Shown: piece by piece, positions 1-6,893 of the stretch | How the letters are laid out: the number at the start of each line of letters is the position of its first letter | How positions within the stretch are numbered: the first letter of the stretch is position 1 | NCBI GenBank assembly: GCA_009838595.1 | Contig: VXRI01000088.1 | Location: 1-20,896, forward strand | Source: Chloroflexota bacterium | Lineage (GTDB): Bacteria > Chloroflexota > Dehalococcoidia > Lucifugimonadales > JADFKI01 | Length of the DNA: 20,896 nucleotides | Direction of reading: 5' to 3' | Program-made: the position numbers and the translations under genes | The notes under the pieces: model-generated | Seen by the model: only the letters and a program-made list of their open reading frames with translations | Told to the model about the DNA's origin: nothing | Database searches by the model: none

Positions 1-20
1 TTGGGCACCACTAGACGCGG

Positions 21-500
21 CTAATCACCGTCGTCAAACATTCGTAATAGCGTGGTCAGCACCGCGTTCACGCCGTCCACGAATGTAAAGCAATCCTGAT
101 CGCCGACGACAAGCACATCGAAATCAGCGGCGGCATCCACGACGATACCGCCGGCGCGGCGCACAAATTCGGCGCTGTCCGCGGTGCCAAGCACGGCGCA
201 GTTGGAGCCAAGCAAGTCGTTCGCCGCGAAGTAGCCGGTCAGCAGCCCGCCCGAAGTAATAATCCGTGCCGCATCGACATTCAAGCCTTCGGTGCGATAC
301 CGTGCCGCGCGCCTTTCCGGCAGCGCAGAGGCGTCGTTAGTCAGCACATAGTGCGGTTTGCCAATTCGGTTCAGCCGCTCGATGAGTTCCACCGCGCCGG
401 GCAGCGCGCCGACCGAATACGACAGCACACCAAAGGCGTCGAACAGCAGCACAGAGTACCGCTCCACCAATTCGTCTATCGTTACTTCGCGCACATCCAT
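21..500 (-). CDS. HAD-superfamily (IIA-like) hydrolase, truncated by in-frame amber stop
   Basis: The 159 residues resemble the N-terminal two thirds of HAD subfamily IIA phosphatases (NagD/phosphoglycolate phosphatase-like, usually about 260-300 aa). Motif I is LLFDAFGVL with the nucleophile at Asp21; the usual second Asp (DxD) is Phe23, as in other DAYGV/DAFGV-type members. Motif II is VLTNDAS, around Thr54. The Lys and Asp motifs III/IV expected after residue 180 are absent because a TAG stop follows FDDGD. Beyond that stop the same frame still encodes PRLVVPN up to the window edge, which looks like the family's usual LPNPD region. The gene is therefore interrupted by a nonsense codon, read through, or affected by a sequencing error. 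The ATG at 500 follows TACAAT by 7 bases, so the message may be leaderless. Fold assignment is fairly sure; substrate is unknown. Confidence 0.7.
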   Translation of the reverse strand: MDVREVTIDELVERYSVLLFDAFGVLSYSVGALPGAVELIERLNRIGKPHYVLTNDASALPERRAARYRTEGLNVDAARIITSGGLLTGYFAANDLLGSNCAVLGTADSAEFVRRAGGIVVDAAADFDVLVVGDQDCFTFVDGVNAVLTTLLRMFDDGD

Positions 501-756
501 AGCAGGTATTGTACAGCGTGCGCGGCGGCTTATCCTAGATATTGCCTGTTAGCAAGTCGAATCCGTCTGGGCAGCAATAGTGCATGACCATCCTGTCCAC
601 CCTATTAATTCCCCCATCCTGCCATTCCCGCGAAGGGAAGGGACTTCGAGATTCAGCATTATTTCAATGGCGGGGAAAGTAACCACACGGATGCCGCGCG
701 CTTGAACCTGTGATGCGCCAATGCTATCGTGAAATTAGGGCTATATCATAGGAACG
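501..756. other. Divergent intergenic region
   Basis: These 256 bases separate the start of the minus-strand HAD gene from the plus-strand rhomboid gene and must hold both promoters. A possible -10 for the rhomboid gene is TATATC at 742-747. The stretch around 620-650 (CATTCCCGCGAAGGG) resembles short palindromic intergenic repeats seen in related genomes, but I see no perfect inverted repeat here. No credible gene is visible. Confidence 0.4.
508..513 (-). promoter_or_regulatory. Putative -10 element (TACAAT), leaderless start of the HAD gene
   Basis: On the minus strand TACAAT is followed by 7 bases and then the ATG at 500, which would place the transcription start at or next to the A of ATG. 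No Shine-Dalgarno sequence lies in between. No convincing -35 is visible 17 bases upstream. Confidence 0.4.
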
Positions 757-1863
757 ATGGAGCGGCGTGGCATTGCAGCGCGGCAAGGGCGGACGATGAA
801 CAGGTTCGATCAGGACGACGAACAGTTTCAGCGCGAAGATTGGACAGAGCAAGCGGGCATCGGCGTGGGACTTACGCTGCCCGGCGCGGATAGCGTTGTT
901 GTCATCACCTGGCTATTTCTAGCCATCAATGTCGGCGTTTGGTTGGTGATTCAGCTAGTGGGCGGCTTGTTCAACCAAGATGAGGACTTGCTGCTACGCT
1001 TTGGCGCGATGTTTGGACCGCTCATCGCAATCGGCGAATACTGGCGATTATTCACCGCGATGTTCTTGCACGCCAACATCTTTCACCTGCTGTTCAATTG
1101 CCTAGCGCTGTTCATATTTGGCAGGCTCGTCGAAGGCGTGTACGGCAATGTGCGCTTCACTGTCATCTACCTGCTGGCAGGGCTGGCTGGCGGCGCGCTC
1201 AGCTATATGTTCAACAAGTCGGCGATTAGCGTGGGGGCGAGCGGCGCGATATTCGGCATTCTGGGCGCGCTCGCCGCATACTTCATCGTGCACCGCGACA
1301 CGCTAGGCGAGATGGGCAGGCGCAATCTCACGGGCATCGCCACCATCGCCGCCATCAACCTCGCCATCGGGCTGCTCATCCCCAACATCGACAACTGGGC
1401 GCACTTTGGCGGGCTTGCGGGCGGCTTCGTGATAGGCTTGGCACTCGCGCCGCGATACATGTACGAATTCGTCGAAACGCCGTTCGGCACAAGACGCCGC
1501 ATCGTCGCGCTGCTGCCGCTCGGCGCGCGCTGGCTTGCAGTGCTCGCGTTCGCTGCATTTCTCGCGGCGTTCATCTGGTACAGCGGCACAGATGTATCCG
1601 ACACGCAGCAGTCGCAGATATTCGTCGTCCGCGCGGAACGCCTGCTGCAGGACGGCGACACGGTGGGAGCATTGCAGCACGCCGAGCGCGCGGTGGAATT
1701 GGACTCGCTCAACGGCAGCGCATACTACACGCGCGGCAAGATAATGGCGATACACGGCGCAACCGACCAAGCGCTCTCCGACTTCAGCGCCTCGCTGCGC
1801 TTGCCCGGTTTGACAGGTGCCCAACGCGAGGACGCGATAAAGTTCATAGCGTCGCCGCGGTGA
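757..1863 (+). CDS. Rhomboid-family intramembrane serine protease with C-terminal TPR region
   Basis: Integral membrane serine protease that cleaves substrate transmembrane segments. The rhomboid core spans about residues 48-235: WR at 96-97, the HxxxxHLLFN signature (His105, His110, Asn114), catalytic Ser162 in GASGA, and catalytic His216 in NWAHFGG. Six to seven hydrophobic segments are visible, the last at about 256-275. The C-terminus (about 285-360) is soluble and helical, with TPR-like periodicity (GALQHAERAVELD, QALSDFSASLRL). Rhomboid followed by TPR is the layout of Bacillus GluP/YqgP. The start at 757 has AGGA close by and a possible TATATC -10. An alternative ATG at 796 (MNRFDQDD) has AAGGGCGG upstream and would drop 13 basic, unlikely conserved residues. 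The gene stands alone, divergent from the HAD gene. Substrate unknown. Confidence 0.9.
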   Translation: MERRGIAARQGRTMNRFDQDDEQFQREDWTEQAGIGVGLTLPGADSVVVITWLFLAINVGVWLVIQLVGGLFNQDEDLLLRFGAMFGPLIAIGEYWRLFTAMFLHANIFHLLFNCLALFIFGRLVEGVYGNVRFTVIYLLAGLAGGALSYMFNKSAISVGASGAIFGILGALAAYFIVHRDTLGEMGRRNLTGIATIAAINLAIGLLIPNIDNWAHFGGLAGGFVIGLALAPRYMYEFVETPFGTRRRIVALLPLGARWLAVLAFAAFLAAFIWYSGTDVSDTQQSQIFVVRAERLLQDGDTVGALQHAERAVELDSLNGSAYYTRGKIMAIHGATDQALSDFSASLRLPGLTGAQREDAIKFIASPR

Positions 1864-1931
1864 ATTGGGGCCAGCTGCGTTAGCATGTGCTTCCACGGAG
1901 ATTGACGCGCTTGCCTTAGTCTGCCTCTTCG

Positions 1932-1948
1932 CCCTTGATGGACAAGGG
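1932..1948. repeat. Short hairpin in the rhomboid to acyl-CoA dehydrogenase gap
   Basis: CCCTTG (1932-1937), a 5-base loop and CAAGGG (1943-1948) form a 6-bp stem about 70 bases after the rhomboid stop. No T-run follows, so it is a weak terminator candidate at best. The rest of 1864-2075 shows no gene. Confidence 0.2.
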
Positions 1949-2075
1949 GAGTCTCCGAATCACCTTTATCCAGTTGGAATGTAGTTCCTTGCATCACATC
2001 TATGAATCACATCCATCTACTCGAACACGGTTCTAGGCAATCGCACCAAGCCTTGCGCTATGCTGCGAAAATTCA

Positions 2076-2084
2076 TGGTAGAGT
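2076..2084 (+). promoter_or_regulatory. Extended -10 promoter (TG-G-TAGAGT), leaderless geometry
   Basis: TG at 2076-2077, one base, then TAGAGT at 2079-2084 form an extended -10. Six bases (ATGGGC) separate it from ATG at 2091, so the predicted transcription start falls on that A. The same 6-base geometry recurs at 14977-14985. No Shine-Dalgarno sequence is present. Confidence 0.4.
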
Positions 2085-2090
2085 ATGGGC

Positions 2091-3272
2091 ATGACACTTC
2101 CGAAGTTTCCCACGGGGCGTGATGAGAAGCGGCAAGTTTTGCTGGGTGCCGTAGATGCGATACGCGAGCGCGTGGCGGCGTCTGCTGATGAGTCGGAGCG
2201 GCTGGGCACGCTTGCGCCTGACGCCGTTGACGCGGTGCGAGACGCGGGATTGTTCACGCTGAAGCTGCCGATGGCGCTCGGCGGCGCGGAGGCAGACCCG
2301 GTTACGCAGATAGAAATCATCGAAGAGCTTGCCTACATCGATGCGGCTGCAGGCTGGTGTCTGATGATTGGCGCGACCGCCATCGGCAGACCGGGCGCGT
2401 TCATCAGCGAAGACGCGGTGCCAGAAATGTTCCCTGGCGGGCGCGTTCCCACCGCCGCGACATCCACCGCGCTCACCGGCAAGGCGCTTCCCGTCGATGG
2501 CGGGTATATGCTCAGCGGTAGGTGGCCCTTCGCAAGCGGAGTGCGGCACGCCGAGTGGATGACGGCGGGTGCGAGCATTCCTGCGCGCGGCAACACCGAG
2601 GAGACGGGCGTTACGCTGGTCTATCCCGTGTCCGAGGGGCGCATACACGACAACTGGCAAGTGATGGGGTTGGAAGGCAGCGGCAGCAACGACATCTCGG
2701 TGGAGAATCTGTTCGTGCCGGATGCGTTCGCATGGGAGACAGCGCTCTGGGAGCCGAAGCGCGGCGGCGGGATTTACCGCATGGGCAGGCCCGGCTTCGT
2801 AGCGAACGAACACTCCGGCGTAGCGCTTGGCATCGCAAGACGGGCGCTCGACGAAATAATCTACAAGGCGCCGTTCAAGAAGCGCGGCAACCCACCGACG
2901 GCATCACTCGCGGACCGCGAGGCGTTTCGCGGGGACATAGGCGTATGCGACATGCGACTGCGCGCCGCGCGGATGCTGGCTCACGATGTCTTCGAGCGGG
3001 CCTACGCAATCTGCTGCGCGGGCGAAGTGCCGGACGCGAATGTGCAATCCGAGATGCGCGCCGTGTCCGCGTATGTGACGCAGGTCGCAGTGGATGTGGC
3101 GACGGCGGCGTTCCGCTACGAAGGCGGCTCGGCAATACACCGCGGTAATGTACTGCAACGCTGCCTGCGCAACATCAACGCCGCCGCGCAGCACTTCATG
3201 GTCAGCGACAGCTCCCTTGAAAGCTACGGTGCGACATTGCTAGATGTTCAGAATGTCCGGCCGATGGCGTAG
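2091..3272 (+). CDS. Acyl-CoA dehydrogenase-fold flavoenzyme, type-2 C-terminal domain (monooxygenase-like)
   Basis: About 393 aa with the acyl-CoA dehydrogenase fold. The middle-domain block GRWPFASG (about 143-150) and the WQVMGLEGSGSNDI stretch (about 189-202), together with the C-terminal RCLRNINAAAQH and VSDSSLE motifs (about 357-377), are typical of the type-2 C-terminal domain found in group D flavin monooxygenases such as HsaA, DszC or IacA-like enzymes. True dehydrogenases usually carry EGTxxIQR there, and it is absent. The likely role is reduced-flavin-dependent oxygenation of an aromatic or other organic substrate, needing a flavin reductase that is not in the window. ATG at 2085 is also in frame, but it abuts the -10 hexamer, so ATG at 2091 is preferred. 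Monocistronic. Substrate cannot be assigned. Confidence 0.85.
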   Translation: MTLPKFPTGRDEKRQVLLGAVDAIRERVAASADESERLGTLAPDAVDAVRDAGLFTLKLPMALGGAEADPVTQIEIIEELAYIDAAAGWCLMIGATAIGRPGAFISEDAVPEMFPGGRVPTAATSTALTGKALPVDGGYMLSGRWPFASGVRHAEWMTAGASIPARGNTEETGVTLVYPVSEGRIHDNWQVMGLEGSGSNDISVENLFVPDAFAWETALWEPKRGGGIYRMGRPGFVANEHSGVALGIARRALDEIIYKAPFKKRGNPPTASLADREAFRGDIGVCDMRLRAARMLAHDVFERAYAICCAGEVPDANVQSEMRAVSAYVTQVAVDVATAAFRYEGGSAIHRGNVLQRCLRNINAAAQHFMVSDSSLESYGATLLDVQNVRPMA

Positions 3273-3315
3273 GCCGGCTCTTCATATCTGCACATCACGC
3301 TTCACACTCATTTTT

Positions 3316-3351
3316 CATCTTCCCCTTCCATTCCGAGGGAAGGGGAAGATG
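3316..3351. terminator. Perfect 14-bp stem-loop between convergent genes
   Basis: CATCTTCCCCTTCC (3316-3329) pairs perfectly with GGAAGGGGAAGATG (3338-3351) around an 8-base loop. It lies 43 bases after the flavoenzyme stop and 10 bases beyond the MntA stop on the other strand, the expected place for a bidirectional terminator. Neither strand has a T-run directly after the stem (five T precede it on the plus strand). It may therefore work without U-tract or be a dispersed palindromic repeat. Confidence 0.5.
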
Positions 3352-3361
3352 CGGCAGCATG

Positions 3362-3664
3362 TCACTTCTCGTAAATCGTGATGCCATAGGCGTCGATGTG
3401 CCGCTTGAAAGGCGCATGCCGGATGCTTTCGTATGCCGTCAGGTCGCATTTTTGTGGGATTGGCATGTCTTCAAGGTCAAGCGCAAGCCTGCCAAGTCGA
3501 TATGAGTCCATGATTCCAACAGTGGCAAGATCGATGTCCGAGCGTGGCGTCGCCTTGCCCGTTGCTCGCGAGCCGTACAGTCTGACTTCCTTCAATTCGG
3601 GATAAGAAGAGAATAAATCTGTCAACATTTGCATAGTTCGCTCTGGCAAGTCAGGAGTATTCAT
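3362..3664 (-). CDS. mntA: MntA-like minimal nucleotidyltransferase (antitoxin of HEPN/MNT pair)
   Basis: A 100-aa minimal nucleotidyltransferase of the HI0073/MntA type. The GSx10DxD signature is exact: Gly31-Ser32, ten residues, Asp43-Ile-Asp45, in the context LYGSRATGK and RSDIDLA. A third acidic metal ligand is likely Asp74 in KCDLTAYE. In type VII toxin-antitoxin systems MntA neutralises HepT by adding AMP to a tyrosine near its RNase site. The ATG at 3664 overlaps the stop of the upstream HepT gene (ATGA), so the two are translationally coupled. The toxin-first order matches many HEPN/MNT pairs. Family call is secure; antitoxin activity is inferred from family and pairing. Confidence 0.9.
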   Translation of the reverse strand: MNTPDLPERTMQMLTDLFSSYPELKEVRLYGSRATGKATPRSDIDLATVGIMDSYRLGRLALDLEDMPIPQKCDLTAYESIRHAPFKRHIDAYGITIYEK

Positions 3665-4077
3665 TCTTCCAACCTATCAAACATTAGCCTCTGATAAAGA
3701 GCGTCGAATAGAGCAAGATACCGTGAGAATATGTTATCTACCACCTCTTCGAATCTTTCAAGGTCATAAGTATGCGACATTCTATTACGATCTATCAGCA
3801 TGTCTATCCAATCTTCGCATTCATCAATCAACTCAGCATTACAAGCCACACGGATGACATTACGAGGCGTGACATTTGATATTATAACGCCATCATATTG
3901 CAATCGATCCCTAAGGAGGTTCCATGATAATTCAAAGGTAAATTCAAATCGTTGGACAACGCCCTCAAGTTCGAGCTGGTTCAACTGCCCGACGCCATCC
4001 TCAAGTGCCTCACGGAGCAGAGAGTACGCCCGCGAATAATTATCGAAGCGATATTGCCAGCGTATTTCTTGGCTCAC
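3661..4077 (-). CDS. hepT: HepT-like HEPN protein, NTase substrate-binding family (putative RNase toxin)
   Basis: 138 aa of the HI0074 / NTase_sub_bind HEPN family: the core QRFEFTFELSWNLLRD is followed by TPRNVIR and IDMLIDRNRMSH. The RNase/AMPylation motif Rx4HxY is intact at Arg97-x4-His102-Thr-Tyr104; the tyrosine is the residue modified by the partner nucleotidyltransferase in characterised pairs. The protein is all-helical and probably dimeric, acting as an RNA-cleaving toxin when unmodified. The start is GTG at 4077, with GAGG 9 bases upstream. The gene lies 50 bases after the ATPase stop. It is clearly more AT-rich than its neighbours (25 of 60 G+C at 3841-3900, against 39 of 60 at 4381-4440), suggesting later acquisition. 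Confidence 0.88.
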   Translation of the reverse strand: MSQEIRWQYRFDNYSRAYSLLREALEDGVGQLNQLELEGVVQRFEFTFELSWNLLRDRLQYDGVIISNVTPRNVIRVACNAELIDECEDWIDMLIDRNRMSHTYDLERFEEVVDNIFSRYLALFDALYQRLMFDRLEE

Positions 4078-4127
4078 TTATAGCAACCTCATATCTTCCC
4101 CCGACCGTTCATCGATGTCAGTCCCCG

Positions 4128-4841
4128 CTAATCCCGGAAGCGCAAGCCGATTTCGGCGTGTTCCAGCAACTGACCGTCGCGGATTTCTTTTACTTCGTCT
4201 GCCATAGATAGCAGCGTTGAGTCGTGGGTGGCGGAGACTACGCTGATTCCCTGCTTTATCACCATATCTTTGAACAGGCCGAAGATGGCGTGCGCGTTGT
4301 TGGAGTCTAGTTCGCCGGTGGGTTCATCCGCGAGGATTAGCGATGGTCGGATGACGATGGCTCGCGCGATGGCTACGCGCTGCTGTTCGCCACCGGATAG
4401 TTCGTATGGACGATGCCGCGAGCGCGTCCACAGCCCCACGATGTCCAGCGCCTCTCGTGTACGCTCGGCGCGTTCGCCGGAGTTCATACCGCGAATTCGC
4501 AATGGCAATTCCACGTTCTCGAACGCGGACAGCAAAGGCAGCAACCCGAACGATTGGAATATGAACCCGATGCGATGACGGCGCAAGTCGGTCAGATCTT
4601 GCTCGCTCATCTCGGCTAAGTCTTGCTCTTCGAACAGCACCTTGCCATCGCTGGGCTTGTCCAAGCCTGCCATGATGTTCAGCAGAGATGTCTTGCCGGA
4701 GCCGGACCTGCCCACCACCGCGATGAACTGACCGGGGAACACGTTCAGATTCACGCCTCGCAGCGCGTGCACCTCTTCCGAGTCCAAGTCGTATCTGCGC
4801 TCTACATCAACCGCGGCTAGTAGCCTCTGTACTCTGCTCAA
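4128..4841 (-). CDS. LolD/MacB-like ABC transporter ATP-binding protein
   Basis: A 237-aa complete nucleotide-binding domain of the LolD/MacB/FtsE class. Visible motifs are Walker A GRSGSGKT (44-51, Lys50), Q-loop Gln96 in GFIFQSFGLLP, signature LSGGEQQR (148-155), Walker B LILADEPTGELD with Glu173, and H-loop His206 in SATHD. ADEPTGELD is typical of ATPases driving FtsX-type permeases, two of which lie upstream in the same direction. The start is TTG at 4841, chosen because AGGAGC lies 7 bases upstream (4849-4854). It follows the other ATPase gene after a 146-base gap, so it may have its own regulation. It energises conformational change in a type VII ABC system; the cargo is unknown. Confidence 0.93.
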   Translation of the reverse strand: MSRVQRLLAAVDVERRYDLDSEEVHALRGVNLNVFPGQFIAVVGRSGSGKTSLLNIMAGLDKPSDGKVLFEEQDLAEMSEQDLTDLRRHRIGFIFQSFGLLPLLSAFENVELPLRIRGMNSGERAERTREALDIVGLWTRSRHRPYELSGGEQQRVAIARAIVIRPSLILADEPTGELDSNNAHAIFGLFKDMVIKQGISVVSATHDSTLLSMADEVKEIRDGQLLEHAEIGLRFRD

Positions 4842-4848
4842 CTGCCTT

Positions 4849-4854
4849 GCTCCT
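4849..4854 (-). promoter_or_regulatory. Shine-Dalgarno AGGAGC deciding a TTG start
   Basis: AGGAGC on the minus strand ends 7 bases before TTG at 4841, good spacing for ribosome binding, and supports the non-ATG start of the downstream ATPase. Confidence 0.6.
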
Positions 4855-4987
4855 GATTAGTTGTCAGTTTTTTGGTCTTCAGCTTTCAGTTAATTATAAG
4901 TCTTCAGTGGCAGTCGGTAGTGGTATTGGTTAATGGCAGCACGGACGGTCCCGAACAATACGCCTGATAACTGATGACAAAAGATCC

Positions 4988-5881
4988 CTACTGCACATCG
5001 TCCGGCGTCAGCGTAACCTTGCCGTCTTGCGTATCGATGCGAGCGCGTTCGCCGATTTTCAGCCGGTCGATGATGTCGCGCGGAATCTGTACCCTGCCGC
5101 TGCCATCCACCAATATGAACTCTTCGAGCGGGTCGTCGGTGGATGCGGCACCGGACAGCCGCTGGAATGTCACCCTGCGGCGCACTTCCGTCGCCATTTT
5201 GCCGTCTCGAATCATCACCACGCGCCCGACCTTGTACGCGATGTCTGGGTCATGCGTAACGATTAGAATCGTAGTGTCCAGTTCGCGATTAATATCGCCG
5301 AACAGGTCGAGTATTTCGGCGGCGGTGTTGTCGTCGAGTTCGCCGGTGGGTTCGTCCGCGAGCAGCAGCGGCGGGTGATTGGCGAGCGCGACCGCGATGG
5401 CGACGCGCTGCTGCTCGCCGCCGCTCAACTTCTCAGGCGTGTGGCCCATGCGATGTCCTAGCCCTACGAGTTCGAGCAAATCTTCGGCGCGCTTTCTGCG
5501 CTCGCCGGGCGATGTGAATGTCAGCATCATAGGCAGCGCGACATTTTCCACTGCGGTCAGATACGGGAACATATTGCGGCTAGTCTGCTGCCAGATGAAC
5601 CCCACTTCGTCGCGCCTGTACAGTTCGGTTTCGTTCGGCGTCATTCGCAACAGGTCTTTGTCGCCCACACTCACGCGCCCAGCCGACGGCGTGTCGTAGC
5701 CGGCGAGGATGTTCAGCAACGTGCTCTTGCCGCTGCCGCTCGCGCCTACAATTGCCACCACCTCGCTGCGCTGCACATTCAAGTCAAGCCCACGCAGCGC
5801 CACCACTTCGAGATCGGCAATCTTGTATATCTTGAACAGGTCTTCACAGACGATATACGCTTCTCGGTTTGCGTAGGTCAT
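4988..5881 (-). CDS. LolD-like ABC ATPase fused to a C-terminal AbrB/SpoVT-like domain
   Basis: 297 aa counted from ATG at 5881. Residues about 8-230 form an ABC ATPase: Walker A GASGSGKST (46-54, Lys52), Q-loop Gln98 in GFIWQQTSRNMFP, signature LSGGEQQR (152-159), Walker B LLLADEPTGELD with Glu177, and H-loop His210 in IVTHD. After a linker the last 45 residues read as a swapped-hairpin AbrB/MazE/SpoVT element (VDGSGRVQIPRDI, RLKIGERARI), a fold normally used for DNA binding or dimerisation. The ATG at 5881 is preferred to an in-frame start at 5935: it has AAGGGG about 8 bases upstream, and the longer form would overlap the Uma2 stop and add unrelated basic residues. It probably pairs with the neighbouring ATPase or permeases. 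The role of the extra domain is unknown. Confidence 0.9.
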   Translation of the reverse strand: MTYANREAYIVCEDLFKIYKIADLEVVALRGLDLNVQRSEVVAIVGASGSGKSTLLNILAGYDTPSAGRVSVGDKDLLRMTPNETELYRRDEVGFIWQQTSRNMFPYLTAVENVALPMMLTFTSPGERRKRAEDLLELVGLGHRMGHTPEKLSGGEQQRVAIAVALANHPPLLLADEPTGELDDNTAAEILDLFGDINRELDTTILIVTHDPDIAYKVGRVVMIRDGKMATEVRRRVTFQRLSGAASTDDPLEEFILVDGSGRVQIPRDIIDRLKIGERARIDTQDGKVTLTPDDVQ

Positions 5882-5931
5882 GCATTTTCCCCTTATCCGT
5901 TCGTGGTGAGCCTTTCGAACCACGCGGTTCG

Positions 5932-6753
5932 TCAATCTTGCTGCATCCGTATTAGCTGCTCCCTCAATCTGGCCACCTCAGCTTCCGCCGCAAGGCGTCC
6001 GGCCCTTTCCGCATCGCGCTCGACTTGTGCGGTTTCGCGCTCGACTTGTGCGGTTTCGCGCGCGGCTTGCGCGGTGTTGCGCGCGGCTTGCGCGGTGTTG
6101 CGCGCGGCTTGCGCCGCGTCGCGTTGGTCTGCCAGTTCCGAAGGTGTGGGTAGAAACGCACCCGTAGCCGGCGCCCGAAAGCGCAACTCCTTATCGAACC
6201 AGCACAGGTCCAGCCCAAGCACACGGCTATGCCCCCATATAAGCCCGTCTTCGTCGCGGTGTATCGGAATTGGGCGATACTCGCCGTCCACCAGTTCATC
6301 ACCCGCGAGCGGCGCGTTATGGTAAAGCCCGCCCGTATGGTCGAAGCGCCAGTATTCGGAAATGCCGAAACTGGCGTATATCGCGGGCTTAACGGTGTAA
6401 TCCCTTCGCCCCGTGCTGCGAGACGCCACCTCCAGCACGAAGTCCGGCGGCTTGCCCACCTCGCTTATCACATACCCGTTGCGTGCTATTATGGCGTTGG
6501 GGTCTTCTAATCCGTCGGCGAATACGCAGTCCGGAAATACGCCATGTTCATCAGGGGCGGCTGTGCGGCGCAGATAACCTTCGCCGGAAACCAGCACATC
6601 ATTGCGATTTCGGAAGTAATATCCGAGTGTGGCTGCGGTGTTCACCATACTCTTGAACTGTTCCATATCATTCACGCGCGGCGGGTCCGGCAGCGGCTCT
6701 ATGTGAGCGTATTTGTCTGAATACAACTCTTGTGGCGCACTCTTGGTAGTCAT
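5932..6753 (-). CDS. Uma2-family (DUF820) nuclease-fold protein with repetitive coiled-coil tail
   Basis: 273 aa. Residues about 25-190 match the Uma2/DUF820 family of PD-(D/E)XK-type putative endonucleases: FPDCVFAD (Asp75), PPDFVLEVASRST (Asp104, Glu108), then Lys122 in TVKPAIYASFGISEYW. From about 205 to the end the protein is a long charged helix containing five 7-residue repeats of the type xTAQxxR, a strong coiled-coil candidate. ATG at 6753 is chosen because GGAGGGG lies 6 bases upstream; an upstream TTG at 6768 would overlap that site. The gene sits between a giant permease and the ATPases, an unusual place for a Uma2 gene, though these genes are often scattered and mobile. Nuclease activity is a family expectation, not shown. 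Confidence 0.87.
   Translation of the reverse strand: MTTKSAPQELYSDKYAHIEPLPDPPRVNDMEQFKSMVNTAATLGYYFRNRNDVLVSGEGYLRRTAAPDEHGVFPDCVFADGLEDPNAIIARNGYVISEVGKPPDFVLEVASRSTGRRDYTVKPAIYASFGISEYWRFDHTGGLYHNAPLAGDELVDGEYRPIPIHRDEDGLIWGHSRVLGLDLCWFDKELRFRAPATGAFLPTPSELADQRDAAQAARNTAQAARNTAQAARETAQVERETAQVERDAERAGRLAAEAEVARLREQLIRMQQD
6016..6120 (-). repeat. Five tandem 21-bp units inside the Uma2 gene
   Basis: Units begin at 6016, 6037, 6058, 6079 and 6100. The first two are identical to each other, the third and fourth are identical, and the fifth differs from them only in its last 6 bases. Each unit encodes one heptad of the coiled-coil tail (residues 212-246), so unit gain or loss keeps the frame. 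Confidence 0.95.
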
Positions 6754-6803
6754 AGATAGCCCCTCCAATTCGCGATTACTGCGACGCTCCTTTGTTCACT
6801 CAA

Positions 6804-6812
6804 ATGATAGCA
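6804..6812 (-). promoter_or_regulatory. Extended -10 promoter candidate (TG-C-TATCAT) for the Uma2 gene
   Basis: On the minus strand TG, one base, then TATCAT (6804-6809) sits about 50 bases before the Uma2 ATG, inside the 140-base gap after the second permease. It would give a short leader carrying the GGAGGGG site. No good -35 was found at normal spacing. Confidence 0.35.
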
Positions 6813-6893
6813 AGGTCAACCCGTCCCTACCTATTCATCCATATTCATCCTGCAAATGCTGTTATTCTCTGCTATCTGACCGCCGACACCTGA

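Noticed and set aside
1303..1896. 197-codon open frame on the minus strand
   Set aside because: Antisense to the rhomboid gene, which carries all catalytic motifs.
2073..2813. 246-codon open frame on the minus strand
   Set aside because: Antisense to the flavoenzyme with full family motifs; no recognisable domain.
4842..4987. Small gene or RNA in the gap between the two ATPase genes
   Set aside because: Only short repeated wording (TCTTCAG, GATAACTGATGAC) and no coding or clear stable fold is visible.
5882..5935. Longer start for the ATPase-AbrB fusion at 5935
   Set aside because: The extra 18 residues are unrelated to the family, overlap the Uma2 stop, and the ATG at 5881 has its own AAGGGG site.
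6016..6120. Possible CRISPR-like or VNTR noncoding array
   Set aside because: Contiguous 21-bp units with no spacers, fully in frame inside the Uma2 coding sequence and encoding heptads.
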